The notes below the pieces were generated by a model. It did no database searches. It was not told where the DNA came from and saw only the letters and a program-made list of their open reading frames with translations. From NCBI GenBank assembly GCA_050084515.1, contig CM114272.1, positions 42,036,001 to 42,100,000 of the forward strand: DNA of 64,000 nt. The letters are read 5' to 3'. Both the position numbers and the translations under genes were made by a program. Positions 48,037 to 57,973 of the stretch are shown here, one piece after another (the stretch's first letter is position 1; each line of letters begins with the position of its first letter). The stretch comes from Blasia pusilla (Eukaryota; Marchantiophyta; Marchantiopsida; Blasiales).

Positions 48037-48050
48037 TAGTCTTTTCTTTT

Positions 48051-48836
48051 GGCACCCAACTATCTAAGGTGCAATAACTTTGTTTTCATGGATGACATAA
48101 TCTCTCTTGCTCTTTCAAGATGAGATCATAAATCCTACTATATTTTATCTTTGTTTTTTTATCTATTTTTGAATGATAACCCCATGTAATAATGATTAAA
48201 TTTGTAATTTGGTGTATGGAAGCTACTCTTAAGTCACATTCCACCCCTCAAAATATGTTTTCAAAAGAGGATTTCAATAATTCAGATCCATTCATTCTTG
48301 CACCGTTCAAAAGGCATAATAAACATTCCAAAATATCCAAAATTTATATTCCCACTAGTCATATCAATATAACTTGCACAGTACTCTTCAAAAACTAAAG
48401 TAGTAAGCTTCAAGTTCTCTCTAGTCATAATTGTATGACTCATGCAATTTTGTTGCAATGGCTATATAATTTCCTACGCACCGTCAACACTCACTCCTCC
48501 ATGTGGCACGGCAACCTATGCAACACGAAACTCTCCTCGACTAACACGTCGAACCTCCCGTCAGCAGATGCGGACTACCCGTCCGCATCAGTGCATGTGT
48601 CTCCAACACTACCACTCCGTCAAAACACTCTCCACCACAACCCTTGCAAATCCCAGTCACGCCCAAAAAATATAATGTTCTGAAAAATCTGTCCGCCCAC
48701 CCCCAGACATGCCTCGCAATCTCAACTCAACCCCGTCCGAACTCAACCATGTCAGACCATCTATCACGTCACCCGTGCCTCTGCCACGTCAACCTTGCCT
48801 GACTACGTCCGTCAAACTAACCACATCCATACCTAC
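48051..48836. other. Spacer without recognisable genes
   Basis: AT-rich until about 48470, then a C-rich stretch (ACCCGTCC, CCGTCAA words) to 48836. No domain and no CACTA 3' terminus was found here. Confidence 0.45.
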
Positions 48837-49417
48837 CACTAGAAGAAATCCCTGGTTTTATGACTAGGTTATATGACTCATATGAGTCATATTTTACATA
48901 CCACGACTAACAATGACTAACGACTACGTTAGACACAAAAGCCAAGTCATATTTGTTTGGCGACTAGGCTAACTAGGATGGTCAGCTTAGGTGGAGGTTG
49001 GTATATGACTCGAGGGTGTAGTCATGAGGCCATGACTAACACGTCACTCAGATGATGTGGAATAATGACACATCATCAATGACATGGACTATTTGGTGTG
49101 ATGTGTCATTGATGACATGGACTATTGCTGTGACATGTCACTGATGATGTGGACTTGAGTACGACTCGTCTAGTCATATGTGTATATTTTTATAGTTACC
49201 ACCAACGACTCCTTTAGTCATGGTTGGTGTGCAAAAGTTCAGAATATCCTATCAAAATGCACCAAGTATACTCCATTGAGTTATAGTTGGCAACTCATGC
49301 AGTCATTTTATTTTATTGAAATGTTGGTATGGACTCATGTAGTCATGTACTATGACTAGAAGAGTAGAGTTACATGACTACTATAAAAGAGGACATAATT
49401 GGTTTAGTCATGGTTGG
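48837..49417 (+). mobile_element. Orphan CACTA 5' terminus, truncated
   Basis: CACTAGAAGAAAT at 48837-48849 repeats the 13-bp terminus at 30370 in the same orientation. It is followed by numerous ATGACT/AGTCAT motifs, including the palindrome ATGACTCATATGAGTCAT near 48877. Two related units with CATTGATGACATGGACTATT also occur near 49105. No transposase follows; the block gives way to DNMT element B near 49417. Confidence 0.7.
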
Positions 49418-49835
49418 AGGGCGTGATCATGCTACCCATTCGAGTCCCTTTTCCAGCACTTGTCGTGTGTGATTGAGCGTGCTGGATATCGGGTAGTAGC
49501 TGGTGCTAGGTGGGTGCAGTGATGGTGACGAGTGTAGACTCTTTTCATGTATAGCATATGATGGATAGACGGCGGTTGCCGAGTAGGGGTCACATATATA
49601 ACCCGAGAGTGTTTCTAGGTTAGGTGAGTCAGATGGGGGGCTCATGGTGAGCCCGAGTGTTGAGTGTGCGTGAAGACGGGTGTGTCATCACGGGATTGAC
49701 GTTAGCATAGGTGAGCTAGTGAGGAGTGTGGGAGACTCTCGGTGAGTCTGAGTGCTTAAGCGGGTGAGACAGGGTTGTCATCACGGCGTTCTTCCAAGGT
49801 TTGGAAGTACGGGGTAGTGCGACAGTAGCAGTGGT

Positions 49836-50714
49836 GTGACACGGAGTGGAGTGAGATACCGAGGGATTAGGAGTGAGGAGCTACCTCGACATCCATCCGT
49901 GGCTAGATCGTCATCACTAGATACCAGGTCTGGTGACAAGATTGCAGACAGAGGCAGTATCACTTGGCAAGAGATGGACGACATGGGCCATCGAGGCATG
50001 CGTTGTTTCTCGAGTGTAGTGGGCACCATCGACTTAGATGATTTTATCCAAGAGTTGGACACGTGGTGCGACTTCCAGGAGATACGGACCCCGACACGGT
50101 TCAACCCTTTCATGGCATGGAAGGGATTGTTCCAGCACTTGGAGGGTCCTCCGATGGATGACTACATGGATTTTTTATCACTGTACTCAGTAGAGATCGA
50201 TGCTTGGCACATGTATTGGGCTCCAGGATATGTGTCCACTAGTGGTCGCGAGGCATATGATGGGATGGTGAGAGGAGAGAGACCCACACCATCGACCCGG
50301 AGACTAGATGGAGAGGAGGGCACTGAGAGAGGCAATGTGGCAGAGACCTCTAGTGGTAGAGGGCCACCGAGCTTCAGTCCCACAGTGGAGTTCTTCCAAC
50401 ACTTGGGGAAGAGCTACCAGGGCGTACGCACCAACAAGTTGAAGAGTCCATAGGATTTTCAGCGACAATCAAGTGAGAGTCTGAGAGAGGCCTTCACGCG
50501 CATGAGGAGGCTGATCATTGCTACGTATGGAGTGAGTGAGGCGCAGTCAGTCCAATATTGGTACGGGGTTCTGGACCGAGAACTACGGAGGAGAGTCCGA
50601 GATGCGGTGTTGATTCACACAGCAAAGCCCACATTGAAGGTGGTCTTTGAGTTGTCTGAGCGTATTGAGCTCAACATGAGTGAGGAGCAGGTAGTGATCG
50701 CTGAATTTTCTTGA
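49836..50714 (+). pseudogene. Gag of DNMT element B
   Basis: Gag-like protein in the frame shared with protease and methyltransferase. The open block begins at a GTG at 49836; no in-frame ATG lies between it and the stop at 49815, so the original start may have been mutated. The C-terminal part, LREAFTRMRRLIIATYGVSE and ELRRRVRDAVL (50485-50615), has the helical repeat-like pattern of retrotransposon Gag proteins. In-frame TAG at 50451 and TGA at 50712 interrupt it. The protein would coat element RNA. Confidence 0.68.
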
Positions 50715-50876
50715 GAGTCGACGGGTCCATGAGCGACGGTGACCCCACAAGTACCATTGCGAGCACCAGTATCATGGGAGCGGGCCAATCTGCCCAGAGA
50801 GCAGGCCGGGTACCGTGAGCCTATGAGGCAATGACCCGTACCTACATATGTTGCCTAGTAGGGACCGATGTTGTCT

Positions 50877-51032
50877 TGTTGGACGTGTGGAGGGGCCCAT
50901 AGGCAGAGAGACTGCACATAGCATGGGAGGGGACCACGAGCGCCTCCGATTGCTCAAGAGCCACAGAGGATGGCCCCACCACAGTACCAGTGTGACTATT
51001 GCCACATATATAGTCAAACTAGGGATAGATGT
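50877..51032 (+). pseudogene. Two Gag zinc knuckles, copy B
   Basis: First knuckle C-W-T-C-G-G-A-H-R-Q-R-D-C (50877-50915) is C-x2-C-x3-H-x4-C, a spacing seen in plant gypsy Gags. The second (50991-51032) is C-x2-C-x4-Q-x4-C, in which the usual His is replaced by Gln (CAA at 51015). Both lie in the same frame as Gag and protease. Such knuckles bind RNA. TAG codons at 50856, 50859 and 50919 surround them. Confidence 0.78.
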
Positions 51033-51362
51033 TTTGACCCTGGTCGAGGGGCACGTCCAGAGGTAGGCTGAGGGTCTGGAGGCGGTCGTCTTGGAGGAGG
51101 TCTGGGAGTTCTTCCTAGACGTGGTGGTAGAGGACCACCACCAGCCAAAGGAGATGGAGCAGGAGCACCAGAGCCGGCACTTCTCTCATGCATCGATCAG
51201 TTGGAGTTGAGGATTTTTGCCATGATGATGATGCAGCTCAGGGAAGGCACGGAGCCGCGAGCAACTAGTGTGGCTTCAGCTTCTACCTCTTACCCTGACC
51301 CGGGTGAGGATCTCGCTAGTATGGGGTTTATGTGTAGTGCAGCTTAGGTTGAGGCGGTTGCA

Positions 51363-52178
51363 GTGGTAACTCGGGGTGTTGCGAGAGGCACCGAGCCATT
51401 AAGAGGTGGAGTTGAGGTTGACCCACCGGAGGGGACCGATGGACGGCAGGCCAGGGTTCTACAGTCATTCACATTTTCGGAGGCACTACACACACCAGCG
51501 GTGGTGCCTCAACGACCAGTGGTGCCTACAACTCAGGCAGGTACATCGACGTCACGAGGAGTTGGACGAGCTGAGGTGTTCCCGCTGGCCGCCACATTGT
51601 GTGAGCGTGGAGAGGTGACTGCTTCTTGTTTAGAGGTAGTTGAGGAGGTGGTGGACTTTCCCGCAGAGCCGGTGCTCGGGACGTTCCCCACAGAGTCATG
51701 GCATGCGGCGGCGGCGGAGTTGGTAGATATGCCAGCTCGAGCGAGCATAGAGCGAGCAGTGGTGACACATGGAGTAGTGTTACTGGATAACCGAGCTAGA
51801 GTCTTTCGCTTGGTTAGTCTGACGGGGACAATATACCACCCGCAGCACGTCCTACTTGATTCGGGAGCGCAGCCCTTGATGTTAAGGAAGGTGGCGTGTT
51901 TAGCATAGGGGTTACGGTAGGCCGACATTGAGACTTGTCCCTTCCACATACAGACCTCGATTGGGGGCATGTCACCCACACAGTATATGACTCGATCGAA
52001 GATAGTTGTGAGAGTCCAATCAAAGCATGCGACGGATAGTGCTATGGTATGCACACGTGCGATTAGGACACCAACTGAGTCGTACGATGTGTTGGTGGGG
52101 AGTATAGTGTTATATCCCCTAGGATTCATCCTTGAATTCTGGGATGAGACCGTTGCTTATCAGCCAGGGTGGTGGTGA
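51363..52178 (+). pseudogene. Aspartic protease, copy B
   Basis: The active-site D-S-G-A is at 51858-51869 in LLDSGAQPLML. The C-terminal segment YDVLVGSIVLYPLGF lies near 52083-52127. The N-terminal 150 residues form a low-complexity linker also visible in copy A (93-640). Everything is in the Gag frame, with TAG at 51906 and 51918 and TGA at 52176 as the only breaks. The stretch 52095-52370 is the part found again in the CACTA intron. Confidence 0.82.
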
Positions 52179-52448
52179 GGTGACGGCCGGATAAGTCAGT
52201 TACTCGTGCAGTTTGCGAGACGAGGTCGTCGATCACGAGACGAGTCTATGACCACGTTGGCAACTTTCACAGGTAGTGTTAGCTAGCCAGGAGAGTTGTT
52301 GGAGGGGAACGCACATGCGGAGGATGTCCCAATAGCGGATAGTCCCACGGAGAGACAGGCCATGGCGGGTGTCTCTTCCCATGTTGGCGAGACCTCTTCA
52401 CCATTGTGGGGTACGACTTGAGAGCTACAGAGGAGTGCCGACAACCTC

Positions 52449-53564
52449 GTGAGGCAGGCGTGGAGTCATGCCTTTATCCCGGAGCAGCGAGAGTCAGGTG
52501 GCAATCGGGCTCCTGGAGTGGAGACATTGACACCACTAGATACCTCACCCGTTGTGTGGCAGTGTCCAGAGGAGGGTGTTAGGGTGTTAGATCTCTTCGG
52601 AGGGATTAGCACCAGATTGGCTGCATTATTGCAAGCGAGCATACGGGTGCATCAGTACCTTTATGTGGAGAGAGATGAGACCGCGCGGCGAGTATCATTA
52701 CGTCAAGTAGCGAGATTGGTCCAGAGGTATCCTGAGTTGTTGCCGGTATCTGCTATACGGGGATATCAGCATACACTACCCGCCGACGTCTCTTTGGTGG
52801 GGGCGCAGGATCTGGATAGAGTTGGCACCATTCATTTGGTGATTTCTAGATGGCCATGTCAGGGTCATTCATCAACTCGCCGAGGATTTGGATTGCAGGA
52901 TCCGAGGTCATGGATATTTTGGGAGATGTTGCAAGTAGTACGACACTTGTAGGAGAGTCAGACATGTTCTCCAGTGTACATTTTTTCGAACGTGCCCTTG
53001 TTGGGAGACACTCGTGCACGTGTGATGACGAGTGTGCATCAGGTGAGGTCCTGGTTGGGAGCTACTATGTTGCTAGATGGAGCGAGAGTTGGATCACCTG
53101 CCCATAATCCACGACTGTGGTGGACGAACCTGATACCATCAGAGGTACTAAGTCGAGCATACGATGGAGTCTAGAGAGCACTATATCTCATAGTGGATGC
53201 TATTTTGGGCTCAGGGCGTCGATCTCAGGTGGTGACGCGGGATGATAGACCACTGTTGGAGATGGCCAATAGGATGGGGGAGTTGAGGGCAGCCTTACCT
53301 ATGTTGGTGAGCTTCCCAACATTCCATGCCTTTTGTCAGGGAGGGCCATGCATGATTTGGGATGAGGTGACCGGAGCAGTGGAGGAGAATACAATAAATG
53401 AGTGCGAGTGCGCCATCGGGTTCGCTACGGGGTTCGCTACAGGTACTACGGCGGTGCCAAGTATGACTGAGGCATCCCAGAGACAGGTGTTGGGGGAGGC
53501 GATGGACCTCAACTATCTCACATGGATAGCTAGCCTAGGTATGGCTGAGCAGAGACGGATGTGA
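52449..53564 (+). pseudogene. C5-cytosine DNA methyltransferase domain, copy B
   Basis: Would methylate cytosine in DNA using SAM. In one frame, motif I D-L-F-G-G-I-S is at 52590-52610 after E-E-G-V-R-V-L. A YVERDETARR acidic motif lies near 52668. Motif IV W-P-C-Q-G is at 52851-52865 (nucleophile Cys 52857-52859), and then DPRSWIFWEML. The motif VI position reads S-N-V (52986-52994) instead of E-N-V. Next are A-H-N-P-R-L-W-W-T-N (53100-53129), L-P-M-L-V-S-F-P (53295-53318), and E-x-A-I-G-F with R-Q-V-L-G (53481-53495). That is about 320 residues, the size of a whole catalytic domain. The arrangement and motif VIII/X wording resemble DNMT3. TAG at 52950 and 53172 interrupt it, and the block ends at TGA 53562. 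It lies between protease and RT. A tandem GFAT duplication sits at 53418-53441. Confidence 0.9.
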
Positions 53565-53910
53565 GTGTCATCCATGTCGTCACATCCACGAGTTCGACCA
53601 TTGCCTATAGGGTTTGTACAGGCATTGGCTTGGGGAGGGACAAGGAGAGATAGGCATCCATGGACTTCCTAGGACGTTGTTCAAGCGGAGAGTGCAAAGG
53701 CGGCCAGAGTAGCACATGTTCATTTTTTGGATGTAGAGCATGGTGTAGGAGGTCAGAGTGGAATGGCTGTTGCGGAGGTGGCTAGGGTTGCTACATAGCA
53801 ACCAAAGCGGGAGGTTGCATCCTCTCCGACTGAGGTCACGATGGAGACTTGGGAGCCTATGATAGGTCTCACGTTGATAGGAGGAGAGCAACGGCAAGTT
53901 CTTAGGTTTC
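53565..53910 (+). pseudogene. Linker and first residues of RT, copy B
   Basis: Continues in the methyltransferase frame. METWEP at 53841 and IGGEQRQVLRFL match the RT start of copy A (2690-2760). TAG codons at 53670 and 53796 are the only breaks. The sequence stops matching at 53910, where the antisense LTR piece begins. Confidence 0.8.
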
Positions 53911-54726
53911 TGAGACTCGGGACAGACTTTCTGGTCGGTTTAGGAACCTGAAACGGCGTTTCGCGCCTGCAGTTCCAACTGTCCGATGGACATCCAATGA
54001 GTTCCTCACCAAGACTCGCACGAAGTGAATCTCGAGTTGGAATCCAAGTGTGGCATACAAAGTCCACTCCCTTGGATCAGGTTTGGGTTTCGTGTTCCAA
54101 TGCCAAACTCTCGTTCCATCCCGTGCCTCTGAAACGCCGTTTGGCGCCCAAAGTGGGGATTTGTGTTCTGAGACATCTCAGAGAGACTCCTCCCTTACTA
54201 GTACTTCTGGGGATCTCCGGGGGCCCCCTACATTTAGGGAAAGACACTCGGGCCTCTCCAATTGGCCCTCAACCCGATTGCTCTCTCAATCGTTTTCGGC
54301 CAATATCTCAGCTTGTACTTATGCGTTTTCCAAGATCTTTGATGCGTTGGAAGCATCTTAAAATAATCTTTCCAACGCGCCCTTACTTGTTCCAAACGCA
54401 TCTTGGAGCTCAACGTTATGGTCCTAAACACAGTCAGATTCTCCCAAACGCTAGTCGTGTTCCAAACTGGTTCTCACCTCTTTGGCAACCAACCTCCCAA
54501 GACTCAATTCATCTCAAGTCTTGGCTTGCATTTGGTCTAGGTTTCCTGGTCGCGACCACTAACGCATGAAACGCACAACTCTGTTCCGCGTTTCGTCTCT
54601 TGGACTTTTCCAAGAGACTTTTCCAAACGCCTCTCCAAAGCGCAAACCTCGCAGCATAAGTTCACTTGAGTTCTGATGTTTCGCTTGGCGCCTATTTTGT
54701 GTTGTTTGGTTATGAGGGTCATGACA
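53911..54726 (-). repeat. Antisense chromovirus LTR piece replacing RT/RNase H of copy B
   Basis: On the minus strand it starts TGTCATGACCCTCATAACC at 54726, the family terminus with a few changes, and follows the chromovirus LTR through its middle. It breaks off near 53911, close to the CAGGAAGTCTGTTCC landmark, so about the last 250 bp of the LTR are missing. Compared with copy A, the bases equivalent to about 2757-4797 are absent at this point. Divergence from the 34604 LTR is clear. Confidence 0.8.
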
Positions 54727-55418
54727 CTACCAGACAAGGTGAGCGAGGGAACAGCTTATGCATTTCTAGATCGTGTGCTTAGTCACTTTGGTGTACCGGC
54801 AGAGGTGTTGATTGACCAGGGTACCAAGTTCATGGGAGAGTTTCAGGCCTTGTGTGATCAGGCGCTGATAGATCATCGCATCACGTCCAGAGATCATCTT
54901 GAGGTAGATGGATTGGCGGAGAGAGTAGCACATACCATGAAGAGAGGATTGCGCAAGTATGGCTTGCAGTAGGGATAGTTGAGGGAGTGGGACCTACAGT
55001 TGCCATGGTTGGCTATGGGTTATCACTTTAGTCGGCAAGCATCCTTGGCGTCATTTTCACCGTACTTTTTTCTCTTTGGGAGAGACCCAAATTTCTTGCA
55101 GCCATTTGACGTGACATGGTGGAGGTGTGAGATCTTGATGATCCAGATGTGTGGGTACAAGCGCGTTCTCAGAGGGCGGAGATTTTTCGTAGAGTTATGC
55201 CTATGGCCTTGAGAACTTAGCTATTGCTCAACATAGATCTAGATACATTGAGGTACGCAACCATTCATGGAGGAGGTTATCGTCTAGGGATTATGAGGTT
55301 TCATCCTAGAGATCATGTGTATTTACAGCAGGCGGCACCCACGACGCTAGATGTGACTACAAGGCGCACGATCCTACGTATGCACGAGGTATTACCAAAC
55401 GAAGTCCTCATTTTTTAG
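54727..55418 (+). pseudogene. Integrase core and C-terminus, copy B
   Basis: Resumes with LPDKVSEGTAYAFLDRVLSH, equivalent to copy A at 4795. The second catalytic Asp (IDQGTKF, codon 54814-54816) and the Glu (GLAERV, codon 54919-54921) lie 35 codons apart, as expected for the D,D-35-E core. The first Asp was lost with the deletion. LPWLAMGYHFSRQASLASFS follows. A frameshift near 55110 and stops at 54970 and 54976 break it. The end reaches the PHD unit. Confidence 0.82.
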
Positions 55419-55430
55419 GGACAGGATGGT

Positions 55431-55676
55431 ATGGTTTGGAAGGATCATGTGCGCAATTGTGCACCATGTCATCTTCCGAATATAGACAGGAAAGTGGATC
55501 CAAGCTTGGCAGTGGTACCTACAAGCTTGAGGTATATGTTGTGCGGATCTGCAAGGGATGCAGCCACCATGTTGGTATGTGATGGTTGTTCTCGAGGGTG
55601 GCATATATCATGTCTGACCCCCCCTCTTGATGTATTTCCCACGGGATGATGGATGTGTCCGAGATGTATATAGGGT
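55431..55676 (+). pseudogene. C-terminal PHD finger, copy B (two lesions)
   Basis: Aligns residue by residue with the copy A PHD finger. The first zinc ligand is lost: R-Y-M-L-C here versus R-C-M-L-C (TGT to TAT, near 55533). A TGA at 55647-55649 stands where copy A has CGA, a C-to-T change. Beyond it, W-M-C-P-R-C is intact, with TAG following. The conserved MVWKDHVRN start lies at 55431. Without the first ligand the fold would probably fail. Confidence 0.87.
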
Positions 55677-56163
55677 AGTAGGTCATGTCAGAGAGATGTG
55701 ATATTTTCTATCTGGAGTTGGAGGGATCCAACTGGCAGCTAGGAGGGCGGTGGTGTGATCTCCATATATATGTATGAGTGGATTTCTGTACATGTGTGGA
55801 TCTACCCGTGTGTGGGGAAGATTGGTATTGTGTGGTATAGATATGACCAGCGATGTATGTTGTGTAGCGATATGTATGCGCACGACAGTTGTCACATCTT
55901 AGTAGCTCATAGGTTGAGATCTATCGTGGATGGGCCGTAGGAGCCAGCAGACTATCTTGAGTATAACTTTGTCCCACGGTGTCGGATGAGGTTGAGGATA
56001 GGTCCATTGTGTCAGGAACGTCGTTTCTAACAACTTTCCTGTAGAGGTCTTTCATAGCCGGGTGACTTGTTGACCAGGTCACTTGCCCCTAGTAACATGT
56101 TTGTGCAGGTTACCAAGGGCATAGCTATTTTTAGGGGAAGAGTCTTTTGGCTCTTCCCAACCC

Positions 56164-56170
56164 TATATAA
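56164..56170 (+). promoter_or_regulatory. TATA box in the LTR of copy B
   Basis: TATATAA in CCCTATATAAGAGAGGA, conserved at 29530-29536 of the LTR fragment. A likely Pol II promoter of the element. No transcription start can be mapped from sequence. Confidence 0.6.
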
Positions 56171-56319
56171 GAGAGGAAGATGGCTTTCCTAAGCCATCTT
56201 TCTCATGTTGGGCCATTGGAGCACCTCTCTTGTATGTGTGTGAGATAGGACTAGGGTGCTAGTATCTGGATTCCTTGATAGCATATGGTGGACGAGGCTC
56301 GATGTGCCGATGTAGATTG

Positions 56320-56480
56320 AGGAGTGAAGTTTTAGGTCGGGTATGCCGTTTTTACTACTCTTTATTTTTTATTGAGCAGTGGAGTTTTAGGTCGGGTGTG
56401 CCATTTTTACTACTCTTTATTTTTTATTGAGGAGTGGAGTTTTAGGTCGGATGTGCCATTTTTACTACTCTTTATTTTTG
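56320..56480. repeat. Three tandem copies of a 61-bp unit in the LTR
   Basis: The phrase TTTTAGGTCGGGTGTGCCAT followed by TTTTACTACTCTTTATTTTT appears three times with period about 61 bp. The fragment at 29256 has one copy. This is copy-number variation within the LTR. Confidence 0.88.
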
Positions 56481-56617
56481 TTGTGTGATCTCCATATATA
56501 TATATGAGTTGATTTCTGTACATGTGTGGATCTACCCGTGTGTGGGGAAGATCGGTGTTGTGTGGTGTAGATGTGACCAACGATGTATGTTGTGTAGCGA
56601 TATGTATGCGCACGACA

Positions 56618-57166
56618 ACATGTTGACCATGTATTCACGTGTGTTACTATAATGACATGTAATATAAGTCTGTGACTATATGGAGGGGAAGTGAGATGTA
56701 TTTTCGACCTGAATGAGGTAGATATCTACTAAACTTTATATTGTTATTTGTGTACCGTGAAGTAGGTTGGTATTCAGGAATATCCTTTGGAGGAATGCAA
56801 GTCCACTGCTCGACAATATCTATATATCTATTTTCCTTCAAATTTTCATTGGAGTAATACAACTTGGATTTGTGGGGTATAAGCAACTAATAGGATGGCC
56901 ACAACCATCCTACTAGTTCATTATACCATACTCATCCAAGTTAAGGTTTATGACTTTATTTTCATCTTTTTTATGGATATTGGGTCCTAAATTTATATGC
57001 CACATTCTATGGTATGGAAGTATTGTAGAATGGGATGAGCTAATTTATATCACTCTTAAATAGATTAAGAAGAAATTCAAAGCATTAGTTGAGATTACTT
57101 CTCCATCATGTTTGAGAAGCAACTTCATACGAATGCTTCAGAACGATACAAGGAGTGTTATGTCAC
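56618..57166. other. Spacer without recognisable genes
   Basis: AT-rich, with no domain seen. It separates the LTR end at 56617 from the GC-rich element starting near 57182. Confidence 0.5.
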
Positions 57167-57181
57167 ATATTTAACAAGGTT

Positions 57182-57973
57182 CTATACAAACAAGTCAATG
57201 TCCGCAAACTTATGTGTGTTTTAAGGATGGACATGTCTGTGCGGGCCTAGGTACCCGCGGCCATGGTTGCACATGGACAAAGTCGATGTCCGCGGACTAA
57301 TGTCCGTCGCTAGGATAGACATGTCCGTCATGGCGCGGGTACCCACAGCCCGCCCCCAGAGACCGCCAAGCCTGTAGCGAGCACCCAGACTAGCCGAGCC
57401 TGCACCAATTTAGTGGCTCATGGTCAAGCTCGTGCAGGGCCCACACATGGTGGATTAGGCCCCCATTGGGCAGTCTCAAGCACATGCATGGTGGACTTAA
57501 GACCCTTGCAAGGTGGGCTCCGGGCCCGCCCAATGGGGGCCCAGTCCGCCATATGCGACCGTGGTCGCAGGTTGCAAATAGATGTGGGCTCGACCAGCTC
57601 GGGTGCTTGCTCCGAGCACAGCTGGCTCCGGGAGCGGGCTCCGTACGGGCCACGGGTACCCCGCCCACATGTATGTCCCATGGACAGACTTTTCCATTTC
57701 GTGCAACCTTTCCCATGGCCAGCCCTTGAGCCCACCGCGCAGACCCGGGTTGGCCAAGCCCACACCCGTTTTGTGGCCCGCGCGCAGATTGGACTTGCCC
57801 GCGGTAGGCTTGCAAGGCAAACTCAAGGCCCGCACCATATGTGGGACCTCAGCCAACCATGTGGACTAGTGCGGGCCACAAAATGGGTGCAGGCTCAACG
57901 GCCTCGAATGCAGGTCGTGGGTACCTGAGCGGGATGTCCCATGGACAGACTTTTCCGTTTTCATGCAATCTTG
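57182..57973. mobile_element. Second GC-rich hAT-like element
   Basis: About 790 bp of GC-rich sequence within AT-rich flanks. ATATTTAACAAGGTT (57167-57181) and ATATTTAATAAGGTT (57974-57988) flank it directly, a 15-bp repeat with one mismatch. The right end, read on the minus strand, CAAGATTGCATGAAAACGG then AAAAGTCTGTCCATGGG, corresponds to the left terminus of the MITE at 14872. A similar block is repeated internally near 57675-57720, suggesting a nested or rearranged copy. No protein is encoded that I recognise. Confidence 0.6.

Larger units (their letters stand above)
30370..48050 (+). mobile_element. CACTA (En/Spm) DNA transposon, 3' terminus not found
   Basis: The 5' terminus CACTAGAAGAAAT is at 30370-30382, followed by 250 bp dense in ATGACT/GAGTCAT motifs, like the subterminal transposase-binding repeats of CACTA elements. 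A TNP2-type transposase gene and then a second transposase-related gene follow in the same orientation, the usual CACTA order. A 352-bp tandem array (30650-31890), a DNMT-retrotransposon scrap (44884-45165) and a complete chromovirus (34604-41911) interrupt it. The expected terminal ATTTCTTCTAGTG was not seen downstream, so the end coordinate is only the last recognised exon. Confidence 0.8.
49420..56617 (+). mobile_element. DNMT-carrying Ty3/gypsy retrotransposon, copy B
   Basis: Gag, two zinc knuckles, protease, methyltransferase, the first residues of RT, integrase, a PHD finger and one LTR are present in this order. The 5' LTR is absent; the 5' boundary, near the end of the orphan CACTA terminus, is approximate. 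RT, RNase H and the start of integrase are missing and replaced by an antisense chromovirus LTR piece (53911-54726). From 49836 to 53910 the coding sequence keeps one frame, with 19 TAG/TGA codons. After 54727 frame changes appear. Confidence 0.9.
55754..56617 (+). repeat. 3' LTR region of copy B
   Basis: The body starts TGTCACATCTTAG at 55890 and the last copy of the tail ends GCGCACGACA at 56617, giving TGTC...GACA termini. A 136-bp tail is present twice, at about 55749-55886 and 56483-56617, nearly identical (GTGTGATCTCCATATATAT through GCGCACGACA). A purine-rich stretch (GGAGGGCGGTGG) precedes 55754, so the LTR may really begin there. Three 61-bp tandem units lie at 56320-56480. Confidence 0.72.

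Noticed and set aside
57390-57928. Six overlapping frames in the GC-rich block
   Set aside because: Open frames on both strands come from the high GC content of a non-coding element; no protein motif.
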